Below are positions 8,652 to 18,289 of a stretch of 64,000 nt of DNA, in pieces. The translations under genes were made by a program, and so were the position numbers. This DNA is from Prorocentrum cordatum (taxonomy: Eukaryota > Sar > Dinophyceae > Prorocentrales > Prorocentraceae). Location: positions 1-64,000 of the forward strand of contig CAUYUJ010015709.1 in NCBI GenBank assembly GCA_963575745.1, read 5' to 3'. The notes beneath the pieces are model-generated. The model made no database searches. It was not told the DNA's origin and saw nothing but the letters and a program-made list of their open reading frames with translations. Every line of letters begins with the position of its first letter. The stretch's first letter is position 1.

Positions 8652-10745
8652 ATGGGGCGCTCTTCGGCTCGTCCCAGCGCTGCTTTTAAGCATTCTAAAG
8701 CTGGGCTGTCACATGTCGGTGCGCGTGTACATAGCTTTCTCGCTCGCGATGATTTGCATCGCCTAGATCCATGGGATCACTTGGAGTGGGCGTCGGCCTT
8801 GCCTGTTTGCGCAGAAGTTCCTCTTTTGCCGCACTTTTTGGAAAAAGGCTGCGACCGCGTGACAAGATTGACCCCTGCAGAATTGCACTCGGCTCGTAAA
8901 TCAGCGCTTGCTTACTGGTCGGAGAGGAAGCGAGTGACGGAGCCCTGCTGGCAACGCGCGTTCGCGCAGCTGCCAGCGCACTGCCAAGGTGTGTTAGGGC
9001 CCCGGAAAAATCTTTTTCTCCTTAGCGAGATGCTTGAGTCCATCAGCTGGCCAGACGCCACGCTGATTAGCAATTTAATGCACGGTTTTCCTCTTGTCGG
9101 CTTGCTCCCAGCGAGTGGGATGCGCGTTCCGACAGGGAACGCAGCGCCGGAGGTAACCAAAGCTGCTCTATTGGCCACTGCGAGCGTTCAGAACAGACGC
9201 ATTTTGCGGCGATCGTCTTTGCCACTCGGGATGGACAGATCTGTCTGCGAAGTTTTTGCTTCTGCATGCGACCGGGAGGTCGCGGACGGCAAGGCTAGAA
9301 TGCGTCCGTTGAACATAGAAACTTGTGTTTTAACCCCGAGATTCCCAATCGTGCAAGGTTGGAAGACCGTAGGCTGGGAAACGTTTCCCAAAGTTAGATG
9401 CATCGATGATTTTTCTGCGTCGCGTATCAATGAAGGCACGCAAGTATCCGAGAAGATGCTTCCCGAAACGCTAGACTCACTTGTAGCGCTGGTGTTGAAG
9501 CTCACAAAATCAAGAACAATGCGCATTCGTTGGCGCAAAGATGATTTTGTGCAAGCCTTCAAGACACTACCAATATGCAGCTCTCACCTTCCATTGGCAG
9601 TTGTCGTGTGGCAGGAGGCGTTGGCTAAAGACCAGTGTCTCCAACTCCTGGCAATGCCCTTTGGCTCTTCCGCCTCCGTGTCCGCCTGGGAGCGGTTCGG
9701 TTTGGCAATTCAGGGCGTGCTTGCGCAGATTTTCCTAGTGCCGTACCTTCGCTTCGTCGACGATCTGTTTTCGGGCGACGCGATGGAAGAGCAAATAGAT
9801 GTTGGCGGAGACCCTCTGACGGGCCCTGCTGGCACTGCCAAGCTGGCCAGGTACGTAATTTCAGATCTTCTCGGCTGGGATTTGGATGCCGCCAAGGCTG
9901 TGACAGAACAGCCATCGGCCACCATTCTCGGCGTCGGCGTTCGTTTTGATGACGCCCGGCAAGAGATAGTTTTTGACGTGGGTCCGGAGAAGCTCGAGTT
10001 GTGGAGCTCCCAAATCGTCAGGGCCCTCAAAGCGGGCGCGTTGCCGCCGGCAGAAGCGCAGAAGCTGGCCTTGCGTTTGAGTTGGGGTGCCAGCTCAGTT
10101 TTTGGCAAGGGGGCGCGTGCTCCGCTGGCAGCTTTGTTCTTTCATGGCGCAGGCCGCACCAGCCGTCTCACTGCGAGGACGAGGCTCGCGCTCATATGGT
10201 GGCGTAAGTTTTTGCAATCGCCACCCTCGCGGCGTGTGCCGCTGCAACTCCGCGAGCGCCAGCGGTGCATTTTGTACAGCGACGCAACCGGCACTGGCAT
10301 GATGGCGTGGGTGCTGCACGCTCCTTTCGCCAAAGTCTGGGCCGCCACCAGGGTGCCCGACAGCGCTCGCCAATGGGCACACTGGCGAAAGAACCAAATC
10401 GGCACCTGGGAGCTGATGGCAGCGATCTGCGCATTGAAATGGATTTTAAGCATTGGCCAAGCAGATCTCGAGATCATCTGCTTCGTCGATAACAAAAGCG
10501 CATTGGGTGCGCTTGTGCGTGGTTGCTCGCGGAAGTCCGATTGGAATTGTCTGATTGGCAATCTGTGGCTTCTCGTCGCCGACAAGGCGCATTTCCTGCA
10601 TCTTTGGTATGTGCCTTCGCATTTGAATCTCGCAGATGCCCCCACGCGGCCGTCTGAGAAGGCAGAGCAAATTGCCGAGCTGCAGGCGCGAAATTTTCAA
10701 CGCGTTGAGTGGCTGTTTCCGCCGGATGCACCCTGGGGCGGCTGA
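8652..10745 (+). CDS. Reverse transcriptase/RNase H of DIRS-like element (697 aa, copy B)
   Basis: The ATG at 8652 is the first in frame after the ORF1 stop. Residues 1-220 form an N-terminal region without a recognised motif; LGPRKNLFLLSEML and GFPLVGLLP stand out. The RT domain includes RCIDDFSAS at 249-257 and the FVDD box at 368-371 (catalytic aspartates D370 and D371). The RNase H domain follows with D544 (SDATGTG), E587 (GTWELM), D613 (FVDNKS) and D662 in HLNLADAPTR. No stop or frameshift interrupts the frame and all catalytic residues are present, so the enzyme could be active. The recombinase ORF starts 20 bases downstream, which suggests one polycistronic element RNA. Confidence 0.92.
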   Translation: MGRSSARPSAAFKHSKAGLSHVGARVHSFLARDDLHRLDPWDHLEWASALPVCAEVPLLPHFLEKGCDRVTRLTPAELHSARKSALAYWSERKRVTEPCWQRAFAQLPAHCQGVLGPRKNLFLLSEMLESISWPDATLISNLMHGFPLVGLLPASGMRVPTGNAAPEVTKAALLATASVQNRRILRRSSLPLGMDRSVCEVFASACDREVADGKARMRPLNIETCVLTPRFPIVQGWKTVGWETFPKVRCIDDFSASRINEGTQVSEKMLPETLDSLVALVLKLTKSRTMRIRWRKDDFVQAFKTLPICSSHLPLAVVVWQEALAKDQCLQLLAMPFGSSASVSAWERFGLAIQGVLAQIFLVPYLRFVDDLFSGDAMEEQIDVGGDPLTGPAGTAKLARYVISDLLGWDLDAAKAVTEQPSATILGVGVRFDDARQEIVFDVGPEKLELWSSQIVRALKAGALPPAEAQKLALRLSWGASSVFGKGARAPLAALFFHGAGRTSRLTARTRLALIWWRKFLQSPPSRRVPLQLRERQRCILYSDATGTGMMAWVLHAPFAKVWAATRVPDSARQWAHWRKNQIGTWELMAAICALKWILSIGQADLEIICFVDNKSALGALVRGCSRKSDWNCLIGNLWLLVADKAHFLHLWYVPSHLNLADAPTRPSEKAEQIAELQARNFQRVEWLFPPDAPWGG

Positions 10746-10765
10746 GAAAAAAGTGAAACAATAAC

Positions 10766-12343
10766 ATGTGCACAGGTTCTGATTGGAGGAAGAATGCCAT
10801 GCGCCAGTCTTGCCTTCTCCGTAGTATCGGCTCAATGCTTAGTTTTGTAAACGAGAGCCGAAGCAAACGTCTGCGTGCTGAAGGTGCCCCGCCAGGGCAG
10901 CCGAGCGATGTGAACTCGGTTTTCGCTCGCGTGCTGCAGGGCGTGGCTGGCGTGAATATGGTTGATATCTCTGGTTTTTGCGAAGCTCTGGAGAACGCTG
11001 GCTTCCAGCATTTGTCTGATTTGGGCGGCTTGGAAGCAAATGAATTGGTAGATCTCGTCCCTGCGTTTTCTGGACAGAACGTTGCGCTCGTCAAGGCCTT
11101 CTTGGCGCAGTGTCAGCGCCAGGCCGACCGAGAGTTAGCGGCCGCGGCGTGCCGACAGGCAGCGCTCACCGAGGCTGCCTCGTCCTCTTCAGGGGCTGGG
11201 GCAGAGGCACAAACCCGAGTTGCGACCCAAAGCGATCCACGTGAGGCAGCCAACGACGAGCAAGGTCGTGCTGGCTTGATCTTGCTTGGTGAATCGCGCC
11301 GTGCTCGCGTTGTTCCCGAACCTCCTGTGCTAGCAGCCGCGCTGGCGGCCGCCGCCCGCTGCGATTGCTATCCAGGGGCGGAGCCAATTGGCAGGCCCCG
11401 TGAAGAAGTCAAACGTGCACGTCGCGATGTTCCTGGCGGAGATCATCTCCATCTCCACACTCTGTGGGTCGAGTTCGCTGCCTGGCGAAAAAGTGCTCCA
11501 CAATGCGCTTCCGCCGTCCGCTTGTGGGGCGAAGCTGCCAGGGCCATTTCGGCGCCCAGCTGGCCACCGTCCGAATCTGTTCTCAATGCCATTGTGGGGT
11601 TATTCCGTAATGGGAACAGTTTGCAAAAATATGTTTCTCATGTTCGCAGTGTGCTCTACCTATTGCAGGCCCCTCTCGGTGTTCTCGACGACGCAGAAAG
11701 GCTGGCCAGGGGTGCCGAGAAAATTACCCGAGACGTATTCAGGAGAGTGAAGATCCGGGCGACGGCTGAGGAAACCAAACTCATCCGCAAGTGGTGCGCT
11801 GAAGCTGGATATCCGCTGTTGGCGGCGTCGTGGGTGATCGCTCGCCAATTTTGTTTGCGTTACTCTGAGTTGCTGCTCCTGGGGTCAAATGTTGTGACAT
11901 TCCGCTTCAGCGGCGATGAACGCAAAACCTGTGTCATTCGTTTCGCGCATCGCAAATGTTACAACGAACCGTGTGAGACAACCAGACGTTGTATTTGTCA
12001 GCTGCAAGGGCGCTCCTTGTGTGGCGTCTGCGAATTATTCTCTGTAGGAGCAGCAGTGTCGGTCCCCTTCGCAAGCGTGCAATATGCCGACGCTCTTGCT
12101 GTTCTCAAACTTGCAGCAGCCGCTTTGCAGTTGCGGAGTGCTGCGGCCTGGGGCACGCACGCTTTCAGGCGAGGCTTTGCCGACGAGGCGCTCCAACAAG
12201 GAGGGCCCGCAGCTTTGTTTTTTAGTGGTGGTTGGAAGGGCGTGGCGGCTTTCGGTTACGTCAGCGCCCAAAGTCGCGGTGCTTTGTCGGCGGCCGAATG
12301 GCTAGTTGACCACTCCGACTCAAGTGACGGCGAGCAAGCCTGA
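10766..12343 (+). CDS. Tyrosine recombinase of DIRS-like element (525 aa, copy B)
   Basis: The C-terminal half has the tyrosine-recombinase signature: R365 in LRYSELL, a possible lysine at 397, H465-x-x-R468 in THAFRR, W490 in GGWKG, and the nucleophile Y498 in FGYVS. It would integrate the circular DNA copy by strand exchange instead of using a DDE integrase. Residues 25-200 look like a linker or DNA-binding region rich in alanine. Between the first arginine and the H-x-x-R box is an unusual cluster of six cysteines (398, 403, 409, 411, 419, 422) that may bind zinc. The first ATG is 10766. M24 (10835) is an alternative start directly after a spliced-leader-like sequence. The frame is intact, unlike copy A. 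Confidence 0.9.
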   Translation: MCTGSDWRKNAMRQSCLLRSIGSMLSFVNESRSKRLRAEGAPPGQPSDVNSVFARVLQGVAGVNMVDISGFCEALENAGFQHLSDLGGLEANELVDLVPAFSGQNVALVKAFLAQCQRQADRELAAAACRQAALTEAASSSSGAGAEAQTRVATQSDPREAANDEQGRAGLILLGESRRARVVPEPPVLAAALAAAARCDCYPGAEPIGRPREEVKRARRDVPGGDHLHLHTLWVEFAAWRKSAPQCASAVRLWGEAARAISAPSWPPSESVLNAIVGLFRNGNSLQKYVSHVRSVLYLLQAPLGVLDDAERLARGAEKITRDVFRRVKIRATAEETKLIRKWCAEAGYPLLAASWVIARQFCLRYSELLLLGSNVVTFRFSGDERKTCVIRFAHRKCYNEPCETTRRCICQLQGRSLCGVCELFSVGAAVSVPFASVQYADALAVLKLAAAALQLRSAAAWGTHAFRRGFADEALQQGGPAALFFSGGWKGVAAFGYVSAQSRGALSAAEWLVDHSDSSDGEQA

Positions 12344-12450
12344 CTGTGGCATCGTGTGCGTGGGGTTGTAAAACCAATAGGAACAGGAAGCGGTCCTCAC
12401 GATGTACCCCTGTCAGGCGCTGCCGCGCAGTCCGTCGCCTTCTGGTGCAT

Positions 12451-12573
12451 TGGGAGCCCAAGGGGCGGTATCCCAGAAGGCTCCTGCCAGCCAGGCAGCG
12501 CCGTTCACACGCCCTATGCTGGCGCAAGGACGCCGGCCATTCTACTGTGGGCCTGGCTACCGCAATGGTTTTC
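12451..12573 (+). repeat. Internal copy (B1) of the 123-bp split direct repeat, copy B
   Basis: It starts TGGGAGCCCAAGGGG and ends CCGCAATGGTTTTC. It recurs at 13532-13654 with a single visible difference (CTACTGTGGG here, CTACAGTGGG there). It lies about 110 bases after the recombinase stop. Confidence 0.85.
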
Positions 12574-12844
12574 ATGATTCATAAACTCGTTTATGCTGCA
12601 GGAAAACCGTGAGGAGCAGCCCCACGTGTGTTTGCCTCCACTCCTCAATTCCTGCACGCTCAATGCCTGCGCAGCGGGCTGCGGTGTCGGCGGCTGGCGG
12701 TTTCTGCGCGAAGCGGCGGAAGTATGCTCACCTTGCTCTGTTCGTGTGTACTCCGGTGCGGTCTCGCATGGCGGTTCGCCCGCGCTGCTCGGGTCTCGTC
12801 TGCTGGGCCGATCGTGTCTCGCAGTTCTTCTGTTGCTGCTCCCG

Positions 12845-13406
12845 TGCGCTGGCTCCTTGAAGCCAGATCGAGAATGCTCGCTGATACGAGCAGCGGCAAA
12901 ACAAAACTCGCTGACAGCGGCTGCACAAACAAGACAGGCTCCCTGATAGGAGCGGCGCGTCCGAAGCTCCCTGAAAGGAGCTGCGCCTGCGTGCTCCCTG
13001 ATAGGAGCCAGCGGCGCCTAGCGCTCCCTGAAAGGAGCTGCGCCTGCGTTCTCCCCGACAGGAGCGGCGCCCTAAAGCTCCCTTGCGCGTGTTCCCTGAC
13101 AGGAGCAGCGGCCGAAAACTCCTTGACGGGAGCGGCGCCTCAAAGCTCCCTGATAGGAGCGGCGCTTCAAAGCTCCCTGACAGGAGCGGCCCCCCAGAAC
13201 AGAAGTTCGCCGAAGGGGGCGGCGCCCAATGCTCCCTGAAAGGAGCTGCGCCTGTGCGCTCCTCGACAGGAGCGCTGCCCACCAGAGCTCCTTCCTGTGC
13301 TCCCTGACAGGAGCAGCACCCCCAGGCTCCCTGAAAGGAGCTACGCTTGTGTGCTCCCAGACAGGAGCGGCCCCCCCAAAGCTCTATAGCAGGAGTCGCG
13401 CCTGCG
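12845..13406 (+). repeat. Array of short hairpins in the 3' region of copy B
   Basis: The same array as at 3536-4097, about 15 units of GCTCC-loop-GGAGC with CTGAYA-type loops, including the GCTCG/CGAGC variant near 12878. It lies between the two 123-bp direct repeats. Confidence 0.8.
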
Positions 13407-13531
13407 TGCCTCCTGGGGCGGTTCCGTGGCGCTGCGCCGGCGCGCTCCCCAGCAACAGCCTGGCGGCTGTCTGCCAACTTTCTGCCCGCCCTCATGCCAC
13501 CCTATGGCCCGCGCCGGCGTCCTGCCCTGGC

Positions 13532-13654
13532 TGGGAGCCCAAGGGGCGGTATCCCAGAAGGCTCCTGCCAGCCAGGCAGCGCCGTTCACACGCCCTATGC
13601 TGGCGCAAGGACGCCGGCCATTCTACAGTGGGCCTGGCTACCGCAATGGTTTTC
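13532..13654 (+). repeat. Terminal copy (B2) of the 123-bp split direct repeat, right end of copy B
   Basis: It is nearly identical to 12451-12573. Similarity ends abruptly at 13654, where the sequence changes to GGGGAAAAGG. This is taken as the element's 3' end. Confidence 0.8.
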
Positions 13655-13739
13655 GGGGAAAAGGACCCAACCATATGCGGGTGCGAGTGCCGCAAAGCAG
13701 GTGGGACGAATGAAAGGCAGGTCCCCAGGGGGAAACGGA

Positions 13740-14490
13740 ACGTGCGAGGGGTGTGCCGAAATTGGCGCGGAGCCACTATGCAGACCCTTCCGCTGGGGCT
13801 TTCGGTGGCGCTCCAAATGGGGCCACGAAGCGTCTGAGGGGTGCGACGAAATGGGGCCGCCATGCGGACCCTGCCGCTGGGGCCTTCGGTGGAGCTCTCA
13901 ATGGGGCCACGAAGCGTGTGAGGGGCGTGCCGAGTCGGATGCGGGACAGCCAGGCGGACCCTGCCGTTGGTGCCTTCGGTGGGGCCGACTATGGGGCCAC
14001 GAAGCGTGTCAGGGGTGTGCCGAAATGGGTGCGGGGCCGCCATGCGCCCCGTGCCACTGGAACCTTTCGGTGGAGGTCCTGATGGGGCCGTGAAACGTGT
14101 GAGGTGTGTGCCGGATCCGATGCGGGGCCGCCAGGCGGACCTTTCCGCTGGGGCCTTCGGTGGAGCTCCAAATGGGGCCACGAAACGTTTGATGGGTGTG
14201 CCGAAATGGGCGCAGGACCGCCATGCGGAGCCTGCTGCTGAGGGCTGAGGCCTCTGGTGGAGCTCCATCTGGCGCCACGAAGCGTGTGAGGGGTAGGCCG
14301 AATCGGATGCGGGGCCGCCATGCGACCTTGCCGCTGGGGCCTTCAGTGGAGCTCCCTTGGAGCCACGAAGCGAGTGAGGGGTGTGCCGAAATCGGATGCG
14401 TGGCCGCCATGCGGACCTTGCCGTCGGAGCTTTCGGTGGAGCTTTTTGGCGCCACGCAGCGTGTGAGGGGTCATGATGACCCTGCCGCTG
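13740..14490. repeat. ~90-bp minisatellite (about 8 copies)
   Basis: GGCCACGAAGCGTGTGAGGG-type landmarks recur at about 13821, 13905, 13995, 14086, 14176, 14272, 14360 and 14450, giving spacings of 84-96 bp. The minus strand is open from 14601 to 13492 with a 30-residue repeat. The open frame can be explained by a unit near a multiple of three. Confidence 0.85.
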
Positions 14491-14574
14491 GTGTGTTTCC
14501 CCATATCCTAAGATGGGGTTCTTGTTATTACTTGGACGCCTCCTACTCCTCCTTCTCCTCCTTCTCCTCCTCCT

Positions 14575-14780
14575 CATACTCTTAGGCATACTCATACACA
14601 TACCTACTCATACACAGACTTACTCATACTCAGACCTGGTCATATGAACTTACTCATACTCAGACCTACTCATACTCAGACCTGCTCATACTGAGACTTA
14701 CTCCTGCTGAGGCTCACTCATACCAAGACTTACTCATACTCAGACCTTCTCGTTGTCTGACTTACTCAACACACAGCAGA
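14575..14780. repeat. Minisatellite of ACTCATACTCAGACCT-type units
   Basis: Units of about 16-17 bp built on TTACTCATACTCAGACCT recur with small changes. Decayed relatives are seen at 39560-39780. Confidence 0.75.
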
Positions 14781-14799
14781 TTGTGAGAATGTCTCAGGC

Positions 14800-15455
14800 G
14801 GGGCGTTGGTTCCAGCACCCATAAGGAGAGCCGCCGAGGGGTGTTGCACGGTCCCGTTCGCGGCCGTTTTGTGGGGATGTCTCAAGCGGTTTGCTTGTTT
14901 TCTGTCCCAACATCCTTCGCCTTCGGAGCGGATTTGGAAGATGACTCGAGCGAGGCGCTCATTTTCACCCCCCTGAGGGGAGCCGCCGAGGGTATTGCAC
15001 GGACCCGTTCGCAGCCGTTTTGTGGAGATGCCTCAAGTTGTTTGCTTGTGTTCTGTCCCAGCATCCTTCGCTTTCGGAGCAGATTTGGAGGACGTCTCGA
15101 GCGAGGCGCTCATTTCCCCCCCCCTAAGGGGAGCCACCCAGAGGTATTGCACGGTCCCGTCCGCGGCCGTTATGTGGAGATGTCTCAAGCAGTTTGTTTG
15201 TGTTCTGTCCCAGCATCCTTCGCTTTCGGAGCAGATTTGGAGGATGTCTCGAGCCAGGCGCTCATTCTCACCGCCCCTAAGGGGAGCCGCCGAAGAGTAT
15301 TGCACGGTCCCGTTCGCGGCCGTTTTGTGGGGGCGTCTCAGGCGGTTTGCTTGTTTTCTGTCCCACCATCCTTCGCCTTCGGAGCAGATTTGAGGATGTC
15401 TCGAGCGAGGCGCTCATGTTCACCCCCCAGGTGGGTCAGATGTTGTCTCGATCGG
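14800..15455. repeat. ~152-bp tandem repeat (4 copies)
   Basis: TTGCACGGTCCCGTTCGCGG landmarks fall at about 14844, 14995, 15147 and 15300. Each unit also has GTTTGCTTGTTTTCTGTCCC and a GGAGCAGATTTGGA block. The 318-residue plus-strand frame over it is repeat-derived. Confidence 0.85.
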
Positions 15456-15479
15456 TTTGCCTGTTTTGGTGGCCAGACT

Positions 15480-15740
15480 CGTGGGCACATATTCTCGCCA
15501 GGATGCCACAGGAGGCTCCAACAGGCTCAAGGAGGCCCCAGGAGATCACATGAGGCCCCAGGAGGCATCAGGAGGCCACAGAAGGACTCAAGAGGCCACA
15601 GGATGTCCCAAGAGGCTCCAGGAGCCCCAGGATTCCCCAGGAGGCCCCAGGACGCCACAGGAGGCCCCAGGAGGCCACAGGAAGCGCCAGGAGGCATCGG
15701 AAGGCAACATGAGGCCCTGAGAGGCCCCAGGAGTAGGAGC
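15480..15740. repeat. AGGCCCCAGGAGG short-repeat array
   Basis: Units of about 12 bp (AGGCCCCAGGAG and variants) are repeated. A second short stretch of the same repeat is at 16043-16140. Confidence 0.8.
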
Positions 15741-15773
15741 CCTCAGAAGGCAACAGGAGTGGCTCCAATCCCA

Positions 15774-16042
15774 TGTGTTTTACGCATGCTCCTATAGATT
15801 GGGCCTCACCTGGAGCACGAATCCTTGATGTCATACATATATGTCTATAGATTGTCCTTCTCCTGTGTACACAATCCTAAATGTTTTATTCATGTTCCTA
15901 TATATTGGGCCTCCCCTGGGGCACGAATCCTTAGTGTTTTACGGTTGTTCCTGTAGATTGCCCTTCTCCTGCGGCTCCAGTCCGCAATGTTTTATGTACG
16001 TCTGTTGCTATATATTGGACCTCTCCTGGGGCACGAATCCTC
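15774..16042. repeat. ~53-bp tandem repeat (5 units, alternating types)
   Basis: Units share a CTATAGATTG...CTCCTG...AATCC plan. Those with GGGGCACGAATCC alternate with those with other right halves. CCTATATATTGG recurs near 15900 and 16010. Confidence 0.7.
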
Positions 16043-16140
16043 CCTAGGAGGTCCCAGGAGGGCCCAGGAGGCCCCAAGAGGCTCCTGGAGGCCCCAGGAA
16101 GCCCCAGTAGGTTTCAGGAGGCCCCAGGAGTCCCCAGGCT

Positions 16141-17026
16141 CATGCGCAGAGAAAATTCGGTCACCTCTCACTTCCCGACAGTATTCGGGAAACCGTGAGC
16201 GCACATGTTTGGATTTCAGCGCGGCTAACCAAAATGACTCCTTCAAAGGAATCTGCGCGGCTATAGGGCGGGAGCTCCATTTCAAAAACTGATGGGCCTG
16301 TCTCCCACCAGCATCACCATCGTTGAAGGGGGAAGGAGAAGGAAGAAGAGGAGGAAAACGAGGAGGAGGATGAGGAGGAGAAGGACCCCCTCCCCCATCC
16401 TACTTATGGTGGTGTAGGTCAGAAAACGACCCGCCCTCCATCCTTGCACTTGTTGCAGGTATGAAGTTTCAGGACCTTGAGTGGTGAGGAAACACGGGCG
16501 AAGCGCCCGACCTGGCCCACGGACACGCCCGGGTGTGCGACAGGGAGGAGTCACTGATCAGGTGGTACTCAGAGGGAGGGGTGGGAAGGAGGGACAGACG
16601 AGAAGTGAGGAGGAGGAGAAGGAGAAGGAGGAGGAGGAGATTAATGAGGAGGATACCGCAAGGAAGGACATGAACTGCGGGGGGAGGGATGAGGATGAGA
16701 TGGAGAAGGGCAGAACAGAGGCGGATGGGGAAAAAAGAAACGAGGAGAAGGATCACGCAAGGAAAAAAGGACAAAGCGGGGACGAGGGAGGTGGGGGAGG
16801 AGAGAAAGGATCACCGAGCGAGTCCCACTGCTCGCAGAGCGCCTACTGGCAAACGTCCGAAGACACCTGCCTGCACCGATGCAGTCTATCGTAGATCCCG
16901 CGCGGCGGATGTTTTTCGGCAATTCGGGTTGGTGGAATGGGACGGGGGGGGCGCCCCCTGGTACACATCAGTAAACAAGGTCCCACTAAGCACTAAACCC
17001 AGTTCTGCCAACGCCCCCTCCTCCTT
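16141..17026. other. No supported gene; purine-rich tracts
   Basis: GGA/GAGGAG-rich segments lie at about 16335-16380 and 16580-16830. The flanks at 16855-16915 and 17268-17330 resemble each other (CAAACG..GAAG..CACxTG and a GATCGTAxATCCC segment) around the inverted element at 17027-17240. No coding frame is convincing. Confidence 0.4.
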
Positions 17027-17240
17027 CGAAAAAGAACAAGAAGAAGCAAAAAACGCCATAACCGTTTACGTTTGGCGCTCCGCGCGGATCGCTTGGATCC
17101 GTGCAGGGCCCCCCGGCGGCGCCTCCCGTGCAGCCCCTGGCGCGCTCCGCGCGCCAGGGAGGGGAATCCAGCGCAGATCCAAGATATCTGCGCGGAGCGC
17201 CAAAAGTTTCTGTGTGTGTGGCGTTTTTCTTCTTCTACTC
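17027..17240. mobile_element. MITE-like element with long GCGC-rich inverted repeats (copy 1)
   Basis: The left arm (AAGCAAAAAACGCCATAA, then TTTGGCGCTCCGCGCGG) pairs with the right arm (CTGCGCGGAGCGCCAAA, then GGCGTTTTTCTTCTTC). It is homologous to 38514-38684. The middle includes the palindromic GGCGCGCTCCGCGCGCC. No coding capacity is seen, so a non-autonomous DNA transposon is likely. Confidence 0.65.
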
Positions 17241-18054
17241 CTGTCACCGAGCGCGTTCCACTACTCGCAAACGATTGAAGTACACATGTGTGCTTCGATG
17301 TAGTTGATCGTAAATCCCCCGCGTCGGATCCTGGCCATTTGCGAGCAGTTACTTAGCGAGTAGTGGAACTCGCCCGTTTATCCTGGGAGGGCCCCGCTTC
17401 CTCCTGTCGGGGACCCCTCCTGGTGTGGTGCGCTGTAGTCCACGACCGTTTTTTCCCTGGCAGCACAGGCCGTGTTTCACCATCCTGGTGCTGACGGCAC
17501 TTTGGAAGCGCGTGGCCCACAACACGTTCCCGAGGCCTTTCGGATCAGCTTGGGCCCCTGGCGTTGTTCTCATCGGCCACCTTGGGGATGCAGAGAACTC
17601 CTGAGGCGCAGCTGAGGCCAGAAGGGCGGCACAGTGGAGAGGCTCTCTCGGCAACCTTCATGGCAGGTTTCCCTCGAGCGATCTTCATGACAGGCTCCCG
17701 TCGAGCGATCCTACTCCGACCAGGGCCCCACAGGCATGGGACCACCGCGCCCTCCCCTCCCCTCCGAATCTGCCCACATGCATTACTTGTCTCCCCTCGC
17801 CCCCGGCGAGGTCCCGAGAGTGTCCCGGCGCCTTCTCCTTGTGTTGTTCCCAGTGTCTCGCGCGGAGGCGGCGTGGCGGGCCGCCCTCCAGGCTCGATTG
17901 GACGCCCGCCCAGGCGCACCTGATTAATTAGGTGCTGGCGGCTGGGTAGCGCTCCGCGCGCCCAGCCCTTCCTCCCCGCCCCCCGTGGAGTTGATAAAAC
18001 CGTGTGTGCGTACCACCTCGTTTTGCTGCGTTGTATCGCCATCACCAGCATCAT
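17241..18054. other. No supported gene
   Basis: Only short or unsupported frames are seen on both strands. No repeat structure was detected. Confidence 0.4.
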
Positions 18055-18265
18055 CATCCTTGTAATCAATTTGTAATCCGCCACAAAAGAAATCCATTTC
18101 AAATCCGCCACAAAAAGAATCAATTTGAAACCCGCCACAAGCACAATTGATTTGTAATTCGCAACAAAAGGGATCGATTTGTAATCCGACACAAAAGGAA
18201 TCACTGTATATTTTGCCACAAAAGGAATCAATTCGTAATCCGCCACAAAAGAAAACCTTCTATAG
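18055..18265. repeat. Degenerate 27-30-bp repeats related to the foldback arms
   Basis: CCACAAAAGGAATCAATTTG-type units occur about seven times, with decay. They match the units of the right arm of the 20.3-21.4 kb foldback element. Confidence 0.7.
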
Positions 18266-18289
18266 GGAGGGGGTGTAAATGGTGGGTCG

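Larger units (their letters stand above)
7131..13654 (+). mobile_element. DIRS-like tyrosine-recombinase retrotransposon, copy B (most complete)
   Basis: It contains a Gag-like ORF1, an RT/RNase H ORF, a tyrosine recombinase ORF, a 123-bp repeat (B1), a hairpin array, and the same 123-bp repeat again (B2) as the right end. No integrase of the DDE type and no LTRs are seen. This layout matches tyrosine-recombinase retrotransposons with split direct repeats (Ngaro/PAT type), which integrate through a circular DNA intermediate. The right border at 13654 is set by the B2 repeat. The left border is uncertain and may lie upstream of 7131. Confidence 0.85.
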
